Source: JBCCOW01 sp038749105 (GTDB taxonomy: Bacteria; Planctomycetota; Phycisphaerae; Phycisphaerales; Phycisphaeraceae). Taken from it: a DNA stretch of 56,102 nt. Below are positions 33,907 to 41,706 of this stretch, in pieces. Below the pieces are notes generated by a model that had not been told where the DNA came from, made no database searches, and saw nothing but the letters and a program-made list of their open reading frames with translations. The translations under genes were made by a program, and so were the position numbers. Location: the NCBI GenBank assembly GCA_038749105.1, contig JBCDIM010000021.1, forward strand, positions 1-56,102, written 5' to 3'. Position 1 is the first letter of the stretch. Each line of letters begins with the position of its first letter.

Positions 33907-35505
33907 TTAGGCATCGTCTTTGGGCTTGTACTTAACGCCGGCGAACATCAGGAAGGTGCGCCAGAGGATGTAGATATCCATTTTCCAGGAGAGGTTTTCG
34001 ACGTATTCGATGTCGTATCGGATCCACTCCTGGAAGTCCTTGCCGTGGTCGCGGGAGCGTTTGACCTGCCAGAGGCCGGTGATGCCGGGGCGGACCGAGA
34101 GCCGGGCTTCACGCCACGGCGGGCAGTACTGGTTTTCTTTGTAGGGGCTGGGGCGGGGCCCGATGATCGACATGTGCCCGAGCAAAACGTTGACGAACTG
34201 GGGGAACTCGTCGAGGTTGAGCTTGCGGAGGATGCGCCCGACGTTGGAGATCCGTGGGTCGTTGTCGATAAAGAACTGTGGCCCGTCGGCCTGGTTCTCT
34301 TCGAGGAGCTTCTGTTTGATCTCCTCGGCGTTCTTCTTCATGGTCCGGAACTTGAGGCAGGGGAACTCGACCCCGCCCATGGACTCACGCTTGTGGGCGA
34401 AGAAGAAGGGCCTGCCGTCCTCGAGCCAGATCGCCAGGAAGATCAGCGGGTAGACCGGGAGGGTGAGCAGCAGGGCGGTGCCGGCGAAGGCGATGTCGAA
34501 GACACGCTTGGTGAAGCGCTGAACCGAAGAGAGCTTTCGGGGCTTGATGTGCTCGGGCACGCTCAGCGGCTCGGCGGGCGATGGCTCGATGGCGTGCCAC
34601 TGGATCGAGTCGGCGTCGGGGCGGGCGTCGGGGTCGTCCCAGAGCACCGCGGGTCCGACGACGGAACTGACGGTCCGCAAGTCGCGGCCGGCACCGATCC
34701 AGACGGGTCCGACAAAGCGGGTGGCGGTGCGGCCGTGGGTGTCCGCGTCGCGCCAGATCTCGGGTTCGAGGCGTTTAGCACGCGGGATGGTGGAGTCGGG
34801 GCGTTGCCAGATCTGGACCAGGCTGCGGACGAAGTCGTCGACCGCGTGGTCGTTGTGGCGGTCGAAGACATCGCCGTCGGTGGAGAGTGTCGAGCGTTGG
34901 TGGATGGGGACCGAACGTCGGAGGCTGCGCCAGCCCTCGCGGGGGTTGGTGGCTCGCTGCCAAGCCTGAGCGATGTCGCGGTTGGCGGTGAGCGCGACGC
35001 GTCCGAGCCGCCAGTCCGCGGTGCCGTAGACCCGCTCGAAGCGGACGAAGCGGTCTTCGTCATCGGTGACGACGGTCTCGTGGTAGCCGGCGTTGTGGGT
35101 GTTGTGGAGCCGAACGAAGAGCACGGTGGGTTTGAGCCAGGCCATCGTGTCAACAAGCTTCGCCATGCGGAACAGGGCGAGGCAGTTGGCGTCGGTCAGG
35201 AGGTAGAGCTCCGCGTCGGGGGCGAGCTCAGCGGGCTCGCCAAGGCGGACTACTTGGACCCCACGGGCAGCCCAGAAGCGGTCGTGGAGGGAGACGGGGC
35301 AGAGGCCCCAGACGGTGTGGGGTTCGTCGTGAGGTATCGCCCTTGGGGTGGTTTGGTTGTGGGGTTCAGAGCCTTCGGGGACGAGGGCCGAGAGCGTGCC
35401 ATTGGACGCCGCTCTGCCGTGGTCCTCGGGAGCCTGCCCGTCACCGTTGGACGGTGCCGACGCGGGGGCGTCGGGGCGGACGAGGCTGGGCGAGTCGGCG
35501 TTCAA
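33907..35505 (-). CDS. Priming glycosylphosphotransferase with N-terminal nucleotidyltransferase-like region
   Basis: These enzymes move a sugar-1-phosphate from a nucleotide sugar to undecaprenyl phosphate, the first step in exopolysaccharide assembly. The C-terminal part (about 330-532) is a full bacterial sugar transferase: RVFDIAFAGTALLLTLPVYP membrane segment, KRESMGGVEFPCLKFRTMKKNAEE, RKLNLDEFPQFVNVLLGHMSIIGPRPSP and RPGITGLWQV. The N-terminal 300 residues lack the usual four-helix bundle; instead a segment at about 265-295 (RFVGPVWIGAGRDLRTVSSVVGPAVLWDD) resembles the left-handed beta-helix of sugar nucleotidyltransferases. The start is TTG at 35505, 10 nt after GGAG. It lies 58 bp after the BY-kinase gene. 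Confidence 0.9.
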   Translation of the reverse strand: MNADSPSLVRPDAPASAPSNGDGQAPEDHGRAASNGTLSALVPEGSEPHNQTTPRAIPHDEPHTVWGLCPVSLHDRFWAARGVQVVRLGEPAELAPDAELYLLTDANCLALFRMAKLVDTMAWLKPTVLFVRLHNTHNAGYHETVVTDDEDRFVRFERVYGTADWRLGRVALTANRDIAQAWQRATNPREGWRSLRRSVPIHQRSTLSTDGDVFDRHNDHAVDDFVRSLVQIWQRPDSTIPRAKRLEPEIWRDADTHGRTATRFVGPVWIGAGRDLRTVSSVVGPAVLWDDPDARPDADSIQWHAIEPSPAEPLSVPEHIKPRKLSSVQRFTKRVFDIAFAGTALLLTLPVYPLIFLAIWLEDGRPFFFAHKRESMGGVEFPCLKFRTMKKNAEEIKQKLLEENQADGPQFFIDNDPRISNVGRILRKLNLDEFPQFVNVLLGHMSIIGPRPSPYKENQYCPPWREARLSVRPGITGLWQVKRSRDHGKDFQEWIRYDIEYVENLSWKMDIYILWRTFLMFAGVKYKPKDDA

Positions 35506-35563
35506 GCCGTAGGGCTCCGGGGAGGAGGGGCGTGGCGTCGTGTATTGGTCGGCACGAGACAGG

Positions 35564-38056
35564 TTAGTCGCGTTCAGCGGCGGCGGCGAGGTCGCTCAGG
35601 GCGTCATCGGCATGGCCGTTGGCGTGGCCGTTGGTGGTCCCGTTGGTGTGGGGATGGCCGTTGCCGTTGCCGTTGGTGCTGATCTGGCGATAGGTGTAGG
35701 CAGCGACCGCGGCGCCCAGGGGGCCAAGCCGGTCGTCGGCGATGGGGTCGAGGGTGAGCGGTTCGCGGGGCGTTGCCTCGATGGAGCGTTGCGACACGAC
35801 CGATCCGTAGGACCCGTCCTTGAGATCGACCGCGTTGGCGTGGTTGAAGACCACGCCGAGCAGCTTGGCACCGACGTCCTTGAGGTGGTTGATCGACTTG
35901 GTGGTGAGCGACTTGGAGTCGCCACGGGAGACCACGAAGATGACCCCATCGGCGGCAGACGCCACCATGGACGCCTCGAGCGAACCGAGCGCCGGACCGG
36001 TGTCGATCAGCACGACATCGAACTCCTTACGGCCCTGCTCGACGATGCTGCGGAGCGACTCGGGAGACAGGGACGAGGCGTCGGCGGCGGCGGCGTGTCC
36101 AACCGTGACGATGTGGAGGTTTTCGACATCGGTGGTGGCGACACAGCCCGCGAGCGAATCATCACGGCAGGCGTCGAGCAGGCCGACGGCCGAGGCTTTC
36201 TGGGTGGCGACGAGTTCCTTGATCGCTTCGTCCGAAAGCAGCCCGTCACGTTTGAGGATGGACTCGAGAGAGACCTTGCGGCGGATCGCCTCGGCGTGCG
36301 CGGCGTCGAGCTCGTCCTGGGGGACCAGGTTCTTGGATCGGATCAGGCGTTCGAGCGGGTGGTGGACGACATTGCCCAGCCGGCGGGAGAGGCCCGCCCC
36401 GACGACGTCGCAGTCGACGAGCAGGGTGCGTGAACCGGACGCGGCAAAGGACAGGCCCAGGGCGACCGAGAGCGACGACTTGCCCGAACCCGCGGCGGGG
36501 CTAGAGATGGTGAACGCCCGGGCCCCGGCTTCGGAGCGGATCTGCACCAGCGTGCGGATGTGGTGAACAGCATGGGCGGCGGACTCGGCCTGGCTGGGGT
36601 CACGCAGCGACTTGGGCAGCGTGGGCAGGATCCCGAGCATCTTGAGCTGAGGCAGGTTGGATTCGGCGTCGGCGGCATAACGCATCCGGCGGTCGAAGAG
36701 CCCGGACAGGAGCACGAGGCCGAAGCCGACGCCCGCACCGCCCAGCCCGCCGAGAATGGCCTGCTGGGTCTGCTTCTTGGCGTTAGACAGCCGACCGGGA
36801 GGTGCCCATGAGCTCACGGTCACACGGCCCTGGACCTGATCGCTGGTCGCGATGCTGTCCTGGATGTTTTCAAGCTCGCTCTTGAGGTCGAGGCGTTCTT
36901 CTTTGAGGCGTTCGATCTCTCCGTTGATCTCTGCGACCTGGGATAACCGAGCGCTGAGGTCCAGGCTGGTGGCGGTCGATTCGGCGATCTTCTTGGTCAG
37001 CATGGCCTGCCGGGACCGGATCTTGGCGAGCGGGTTGTCCTTCGCCAGCAGGGGGGTCTCGCCGTCGAGCACGCTCTTGATGTAGGCGTTGCGGCGGTCG
37101 ATGATCATGCGTTGCTGCTGGAGCATCGGCCTGACTCGGCGGTGCGTGTCACCGAAGCCGGCCTGCCGTTCGGCTTCGATCCGGTCGGCGATTTCCGCGA
37201 GGTCCCGGTTCCACGCCACGACCTGCGGGTCTTCGGCGTTCAGCTGCTCGGCGGTCGGCTTCACCGCCGCGGGGTTGTCTTCGATCTTGTCGGGGACGGG
37301 CCCGTACTCGAGGTCGAGCGCGAGCAGTTCCAGCTTGAGTGTCTGGATGATCTGGTTGGTGCTGCTGAGCTGGTTCCGGAGCTCGCTTTCCTGCTGGAAG
37401 TTGCCCAGCGCGTCGCCCTTGTTCCGGTTCTCACGCGTGATCTCGATGTCCACGTTGTTGATGAACTCGTTAATGATCTTGGCGTCGCGGCGGTTCTGGT
37501 CGCGGTTACGCAGGTTGAAGTTCTCTTCGTAGGCCTTGACGATGGACAGGACCGCGGCGCGGGCCGCGTCGGGGTCGCCGTCGGAGTAACGGACGGTGGC
37601 GATGTAGCGGTCACGACCGGGCGAGGTCACGGAGATCCCGCCGCTGAAGTCTTCCCAGTCTTGGATGGGGGTGAGCTCGGGGTTGGTGTTGCGGGCGTCG
37701 GCGACCTCCTGCCAGTCATCCATCTCCATGGCACGGTCGAGCACCTCGGGGGTGTAGATCGCCTGGAGCTGGCTGTCGATCCAGCCCTTGAACATGTCGA
37801 TGCGCTGCAGCCGGGTCACCGGCGTGTTGAGGCTGGGCCGGAACTCGATGCTGGCTTGCGACTCGTAGCTGTCCTTGTGCAGGGCGAACCCGGCGACGGC
37901 GCCCGAGACCCCCAACAGCAACGCCAGCGTCACCGCCCACTTCAGACGGCCTCGGAGCATCGCTCCAAGCCGAGCGGTGCGCTGCTGGCTCTCATCCTTG
38001 GCGAGGCTTGTATCAAGACCCCAGGCCGCATCTTCAGACATATTGGGTTGGCTCAT
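35564..38056 (-). CDS. Wzz-type chain-length protein fused to BY-kinase-like ATPase
   Basis: Such proteins control polymer length and export. The 830-residue protein has a first membrane segment (about 42-60), a Wzz domain with DSYESQASIEFRPS, long coiled coils (about 195-400) with SWAPPGRLSNAKKQ near the second membrane segment (about 440), and an ATPase domain: Walker A PAAGSGKSS (about 519), Walker A' RTLLVDCDVVG (about 546) and Walker B VVLIDTGPALG (about 682). Between A' and B there is an extra helical insert (about 572-622; LSDEAIKELVATQKASA) absent from ordinary BY-kinases. The C-terminal tail is Asn/Gly/His-rich (about 795-820) rather than tyrosine-rich. ATG at 38056 has an AGGAGG box 10 nt upstream. 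It is the second EPS gene. Confidence 0.9.
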   Translation of the reverse strand: MSQPNMSEDAAWGLDTSLAKDESQQRTARLGAMLRGRLKWAVTLALLLGVSGAVAGFALHKDSYESQASIEFRPSLNTPVTRLQRIDMFKGWIDSQLQAIYTPEVLDRAMEMDDWQEVADARNTNPELTPIQDWEDFSGGISVTSPGRDRYIATVRYSDGDPDAARAAVLSIVKAYEENFNLRNRDQNRRDAKIINEFINNVDIEITRENRNKGDALGNFQQESELRNQLSSTNQIIQTLKLELLALDLEYGPVPDKIEDNPAAVKPTAEQLNAEDPQVVAWNRDLAEIADRIEAERQAGFGDTHRRVRPMLQQQRMIIDRRNAYIKSVLDGETPLLAKDNPLAKIRSRQAMLTKKIAESTATSLDLSARLSQVAEINGEIERLKEERLDLKSELENIQDSIATSDQVQGRVTVSSWAPPGRLSNAKKQTQQAILGGLGGAGVGFGLVLLSGLFDRRMRYAADAESNLPQLKMLGILPTLPKSLRDPSQAESAAHAVHHIRTLVQIRSEAGARAFTISSPAAGSGKSSLSVALGLSFAASGSRTLLVDCDVVGAGLSRRLGNVVHHPLERLIRSKNLVPQDELDAAHAEAIRRKVSLESILKRDGLLSDEAIKELVATQKASAVGLLDACRDDSLAGCVATTDVENLHIVTVGHAAAADASSLSPESLRSIVEQGRKEFDVVLIDTGPALGSLEASMVASAADGVIFVVSRGDSKSLTTKSINHLKDVGAKLLGVVFNHANAVDLKDGSYGSVVSQRSIEATPREPLTLDPIADDRLGPLGAAVAAYTYRQISTNGNGNGHPHTNGTTNGHANGHADDALSDLAAAAERD

Positions 38057-38416
38057 CGATCCTAAACCTCCTGCATCGCGGGTTGATGGCAACCGGCAAC
38101 CGACGCGACGCTGGGCCTCTCTCCCCGAGACCAGACATTCGTTGGCGGATTCAACCCTTCCCTGATCCCTACGCCGGGATCAGAAGACGGGTTCTCCGCC
38201 GACGACGGCCCTACCGGGCTCACGCTTGCCGTTTCATCGGTCAAACGTTCTTGGACATTAATGATAGCCCACGGACACGCTACGACAGAAGTGGTCTAAG
38301 GCTTAAGGGTTATCGGCCCACAGCCCGTGCTGCACATCGGCGCAGGTGCAAAACCAACGGTGCACGCAACGTCTAACGACGGCCGCGGCGCGCCCGTTTA
38401 AACCCTACGACCCGCA
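38057..38416. promoter_or_regulatory. Long leader/intergenic region upstream of the BY-kinase gene
   Basis: About 360 bp between two genes of the same direction, with no plausible coding sequence. On the minus strand it includes a hairpin CTGATCCC/GGGATCAG (38162-38169 and 38176-38183, loop TACGCC), other GC-rich pairing segments and the AGGAGG ribosome-binding sequence. It probably holds the promoter and a structured 5' leader of the co-polymerase gene. No known riboswitch consensus was recognised. Confidence 0.45.
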
Positions 38417-39301
38417 TTATTGCTCGTGCGCCAGCGTGTACACGCGGATCGGCACTGAGGCCCAGGCCATGAGCCGAATCAGTCCGGCGAGCAGCGTGAA
38501 TCCGATGAGTAGCATTACCCACTCGCCGGTCTGCTGGATCATCTCTGCCTCCCACGCGGGGAAGCGTGCGTACACCCACAGCGTGGCGATGCACGCGACT
38601 GCACTGCAAAGCACCGCCAGGACCGGGCTCAGCAGCAAAGCCGAGACTCTCACCCCGCCGCGCAGCGGCAGCCCGAACACAAAGCCGTAGCACACCAGGA
38701 TCAGCAGCGCGGCCATCGATAGCCCCTTGCTCGCGCTGCTGAGCGGGATCGACGCTTCGCCGATGGTGAGTGTGGCTCCGTCGTACAAGACCGCGACCCC
38801 AAACCAGCCGTAGACCTCCACCACCAACGCCGCACTGGACAGCTGCAACGGTTCGCCCAGCCACGCCGCTGTCGAAGCCGGCAGCGGCACGAGCAGCAGC
38901 AGCACCGCCCACGCCGGCAGAAACTTCCGGGCGAGGTCTGGCCCCGTCGCCGCCAGCACCAGACCCATCACCACCACCACCGCGCCCAGCTGAAACAGGA
39001 AGGGCTGGCTGGTCGCATCCCCCCAGATGTACATGACCAGCCCGCCCATCAGGATCAGGAACCCCGGCAGCCCCGTCCCCGGCCGACATACCCGCCATCG
39101 CACCCACCGCACGCCCATCAGCCAGACCGCCACCACGGGCACCAGCAGCACATACCGTGAACGCAGATCCAGGATCGCCCGTTCCGCGATCTGGACCCAC
39201 GCCGGCCACGTCACCGCGATCCCCAGCAACGGCATCACCGACACCGCGACCAGGTGTTCCACCCCCCAGCCGTTCTTAGCCAACCGGCGTGGCAGCATCA
39301 T
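38417..39301 (-). CDS. Exosortase-like membrane protein lacking the catalytic Cys/Arg/His
   Basis: Exosortases are membrane transpeptidases that cleave PEP-CTERM-type tails and travel with exopolysaccharide genes. The 294-residue protein has about eight membrane segments and the exosortase block LQLSSAALVVEVYGWFGVAVLYDGATLTIGEASIPL in order (about 152-187). The catalytic motif A-C-S-G-x-R is replaced by A190-S-K-G-L-S195, so the nucleophile Cys is Ser and the Arg is Ser. The second Arg position (about 235-238, SAVACIA) and the His of the final helix (about 254-258, MIQQTGEW) are also not conserved. It is therefore probably inactive as a sortase, or uses different residues. No PEP-CTERM-like target is seen in this window. 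Confidence 0.75.
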   Translation of the reverse strand: MMLPRRLAKNGWGVEHLVAVSVMPLLGIAVTWPAWVQIAERAILDLRSRYVLLVPVVAVWLMGVRWVRWRVCRPGTGLPGFLILMGGLVMYIWGDATSQPFLFQLGAVVVVMGLVLAATGPDLARKFLPAWAVLLLLVPLPASTAAWLGEPLQLSSAALVVEVYGWFGVAVLYDGATLTIGEASIPLSSASKGLSMAALLILVCYGFVFGLPLRGGVRVSALLLSPVLAVLCSAVACIATLWVYARFPAWEAEMIQQTGEWVMLLIGFTLLAGLIRLMAWASVPIRVYTLAHEQ

Positions 39302-39406
39302 CGCACTACAAGCCTATCACCCCAGGAAACCCCTGATAAGTCCAATTTGCAGCGTGAGGCGTACCGGCTATATCGCCGTTCGAGATTCAGGCTGCATCAT
39401 CTCGCA

Positions 39407-40390
39407 TCACGCCGACTGCCCCAGGGCCGCCGGGTGGATCACGCCCGCGGCGCTGGCGATCCGATCGATGACCCGCTGGTTCCGAGCCACCACCGCGCCG
39501 GGACAGACGACGGACCGCACGACCACCGCGCCCGCTTCGACCCGCGCCCCGTTCAGCACCACCGAGTCGTGCACAACGGCTTTAGCACTGACCGCGGCGC
39601 CCGATTCGACGATCTGGTACGCCGGCTCCCAGTCCTCACGCAGCGGTCGGCCGTGGGGGTGAAGCCGACCCGCCGCGTAGCGGTGATAGGCCCGCAGCGT
39701 GTGGATGTATCCCTCGAGGGTCCGGACCGACATCGCAACCGGTCCGGGCGTCCGTACCACCCGCACGTCGCAGGCCTCCGCGATCGCGGGCAACGCCTGT
39801 TCGTTGAGGTCCACAAACCCCACCGTATTGATCGACCGCAGCGCCCCGCAACGCATCCGCATCAGCCCCGTCGGCGAGTCGTCCTCACGGCAGAGCATCG
39901 CCACGTCCGCGGGGCAGTCCAGCAGCCGACCGACCAGCTCTGCGAGCGGGGTGAACAGCAGCTGCGAGGCGTGACCCACCAGCAGGTGCTCGTCGTCGGG
40001 GTAGGCCTTGGCAAGGTCTGAAAGAAGCCCGCCCGTGCCCCGGAATTCGGCAGGGTCGCGCTCGATGACGATCTCCACCGGGCCCAGATCGATCGTCCTC
40101 GGCTCCACCCGGCTGGTCTGGTCCACAATGATCCGCACCGGCAGCTTCCGCCGCCCCAGCGATTCCGCCAACGCTACCAGCTGCTCCTGCCAACAGTCGA
40201 GCACCCGCCGTGTCGAACCCACCGGCATCTCCAGTGCCCCACGCCCACTGGCCTTACGCAGGTGGCTTACCCGCACCGCCCCCGCCAGCAGCACCACAGC
40301 CCCCAGCCTTGGCCCGGGCCGGCGGGGCCGGCTCGCGTCATCGAGCCGGTGCGGCAGCGTGATGCCCTGATCCGCGATTCGCAGCAGCAT
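39407..40390 (-). CDS. Sugar nucleotidyltransferase-like protein with left-handed beta-helix
   Basis: The 327-residue product resembles mannose-1-phosphate guanylyl/uridylyltransferase-type proteins. A degenerate nucleotidyltransferase domain (about 60-250) includes HLLVGHASQLLFTPLAELVGRLL and GLMRMRCGALRSINTVGFVDLNEQALPAIAE, which match the family's later blocks. The N-terminal G-G-x-G-T-R-L loop is not evident, so the catalytic status is doubtful. The C-terminus (about 265-320) has hexapeptide-type repeats: GAAVSAKAVVHDSVVLNGARVEAGAVVVRSVVCPGAVV. It shares this layout with the N-terminal region of the priming transferase nearby. A 23-nt sequence about 108 bp upstream (40498-40520) is related to the duplicated motif at 54735. 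Confidence 0.78.
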   Translation of the reverse strand: MLLRIADQGITLPHRLDDASRPRRPGPRLGAVVLLAGAVRVSHLRKASGRGALEMPVGSTRRVLDCWQEQLVALAESLGRRKLPVRIIVDQTSRVEPRTIDLGPVEIVIERDPAEFRGTGGLLSDLAKAYPDDEHLLVGHASQLLFTPLAELVGRLLDCPADVAMLCREDDSPTGLMRMRCGALRSINTVGFVDLNEQALPAIAEACDVRVVRTPGPVAMSVRTLEGYIHTLRAYHRYAAGRLHPHGRPLREDWEPAYQIVESGAAVSAKAVVHDSVVLNGARVEAGAVVVRSVVCPGAVVARNQRVIDRIASAAGVIHPAALGQSA

Positions 40391-40759
40391 GGTTTGCCTC
40401 TCTCTACCCTAAGGACGCGGGGCTCGACGCCGGGGCAGGCCCGTCGGACCCGCCACCTCCATGGGAAAGGGGGGTCCGCTCTTCCCGGCGATTCGGAGCA
40501 TCGTCCAAATCTCCCTGTAGCCCCAGTCTGACATATCGGTGGCGGCTTTGCGAGCCGAAATCAGCCGATTTCATGGGGGATTTACCCCAAAACAACGCCG
40601 TCTCGGGCTCATCCCTGGACGAACCACACGACCGACAGGATTGAGCTCGGGAATCCGCTGGGAGCATGGCGTACCGCACAGGCTCAAGGGGGTGATTGGG
40701 ATACGGACACAACAGAAGGACATCCGAGATCGGCCCAGACGCTGCAGCCGCTCTCGCCT
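40391..40759. other. Intergenic region upstream of the nucleotidyltransferase-like gene
   Basis: About 370 bp without a credible gene. It is less C-rich than its surroundings and includes a GGGGGATTTACCCC-like quasi-palindrome at about 40574-40588. It also contains 40498-40520 (GCATCGTCCAAATCTCCC onward), related to the conserved upstream motif of the glycosyltransferase genes. It probably holds the promoter of the minus-strand gene ending at 39407. Confidence 0.4.
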
Positions 40760-41692
40760 TCACCCGCTTCCAACCCGGCCGCCCGCAACGCGTCGCCCCG
40801 CGAGCCCGCCGACCAGCGCCGAGCCCAACAACCGCAACGCGAACGGCAGCCCGTCAACGAAGTATCGGCGCATCAGCCGCCGCGGCTCCTGGATCAGTCG
40901 GTGCACCCACTCCAGCCCGCAAAGCTGCATCCACCGCGGGGCCCGCCGCACCTGTCCACTCAGGAATCCCAGGCTGATCCCGACCCCAAGCCACCACATC
41001 CGGCGCGTCAGCCCGGTCGGCAGCTCACGCCGAAGCCGTTCGATCACCAGTTCCTGCTTCGGGCAACCCAACGCGACATACACGACGTCGGGGCCACGCC
41101 CGCCGTCCGACTCCAGCAACGCCCGCTTGACGGCTTCCCACTGCTCCGCGTTGTCTTCAAACCCCACCGGCGGGCAGTGCGTTCCGACGACCCGCAGGCC
41201 TGGCGCGGTCTCGCGCAGCTTCGCAGCCGCCCCTTCCGCGGCGCCCGGCTTGCCCCCCAGCAGGAAAAGGCTCAGCCCACGCTCGCCCAACCGATGCCCG
41301 AGGCTCGACACCATCGATGACCCCGCCACCCGCTCGGGCAGCGGTGTGCCCTGCAACCGACACGCCCAGACCAACGGCATCCCGTCCGCGACCACCAGCT
41401 CCGCCCGATCGACCTTCGACCGGAACTCCGGGTCCTTGACGCACCGCCGAAGGATGTCGAGATTGACCGTAACCACCTGACCGCCTCGGCCCGCCTCGGC
41501 TTCCCACGCGACCCGCTCCACTGCTTCGGACTCGGTCACCACATCCAGATCGACCCCCATCAGCTGCACGCGCGGTCCATCCGCTGAAGAAGCCTGAGGC
41601 GCAGGGCACGCGGCCCCCATCGCCGCGTTCTGCTCCGCGGTATCGGACCCCACACCCGAGCCTGCTCCCGGCAGGTTCGGCGGGATGATCAC
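40760..41692 (-). CDS. WecG/TagA/CpsF (GT26) family glycosyltransferase
   Basis: GT26 enzymes add the second sugar, commonly N-acetylmannosaminuronate or N-acetylmannosamine, to undecaprenyl-linked intermediates. Family blocks are clear: VQLMGVDLDVVTESEAVERV, VVTVNLDILRRCVKDPEFR, ADGMPLVWACRLQGTPLPERVAGSSM, LFLLGGKPGAAEGAAAKL, DVVYVALGCPKQELVI and GVGISLGFLSGQVRRAPRWMQLCGLEWVHRLIQEPRRLMRRY. The start is unsure: GTG at 41692, 14 bp after the upstream stop, or ATG at 41620. A frame opening at 41743 would overlap the previous gene by 37 bp. It is part of the minus-strand exopolysaccharide operon. Confidence 0.9.
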   Translation of the reverse strand: MIIPPNLPGAGSGVGSDTAEQNAAMGAACPAPQASSADGPRVQLMGVDLDVVTESEAVERVAWEAEAGRGGQVVTVNLDILRRCVKDPEFRSKVDRAELVVADGMPLVWACRLQGTPLPERVAGSSMVSSLGHRLGERGLSLFLLGGKPGAAEGAAAKLRETAPGLRVVGTHCPPVGFEDNAEQWEAVKRALLESDGGRGPDVVYVALGCPKQELVIERLRRELPTGLTRRMWWLGVGISLGFLSGQVRRAPRWMQLCGLEWVHRLIQEPRRLMRRYFVDGLPFALRLLGSALVGGLAGRRVAGGRVGSG

Positions 41693-41706
41693 GTCCCCGC
41701 AGCGCG

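Noticed and set aside
34045..35682. A long + strand open frame of 545 codons opposite the priming transferase
   Set aside because: It is the antisense shadow of a GC-rich gene; its translation is Gly/Val/Glu/Asp-rich with no domain, whereas the minus strand encodes clear transferase motifs.
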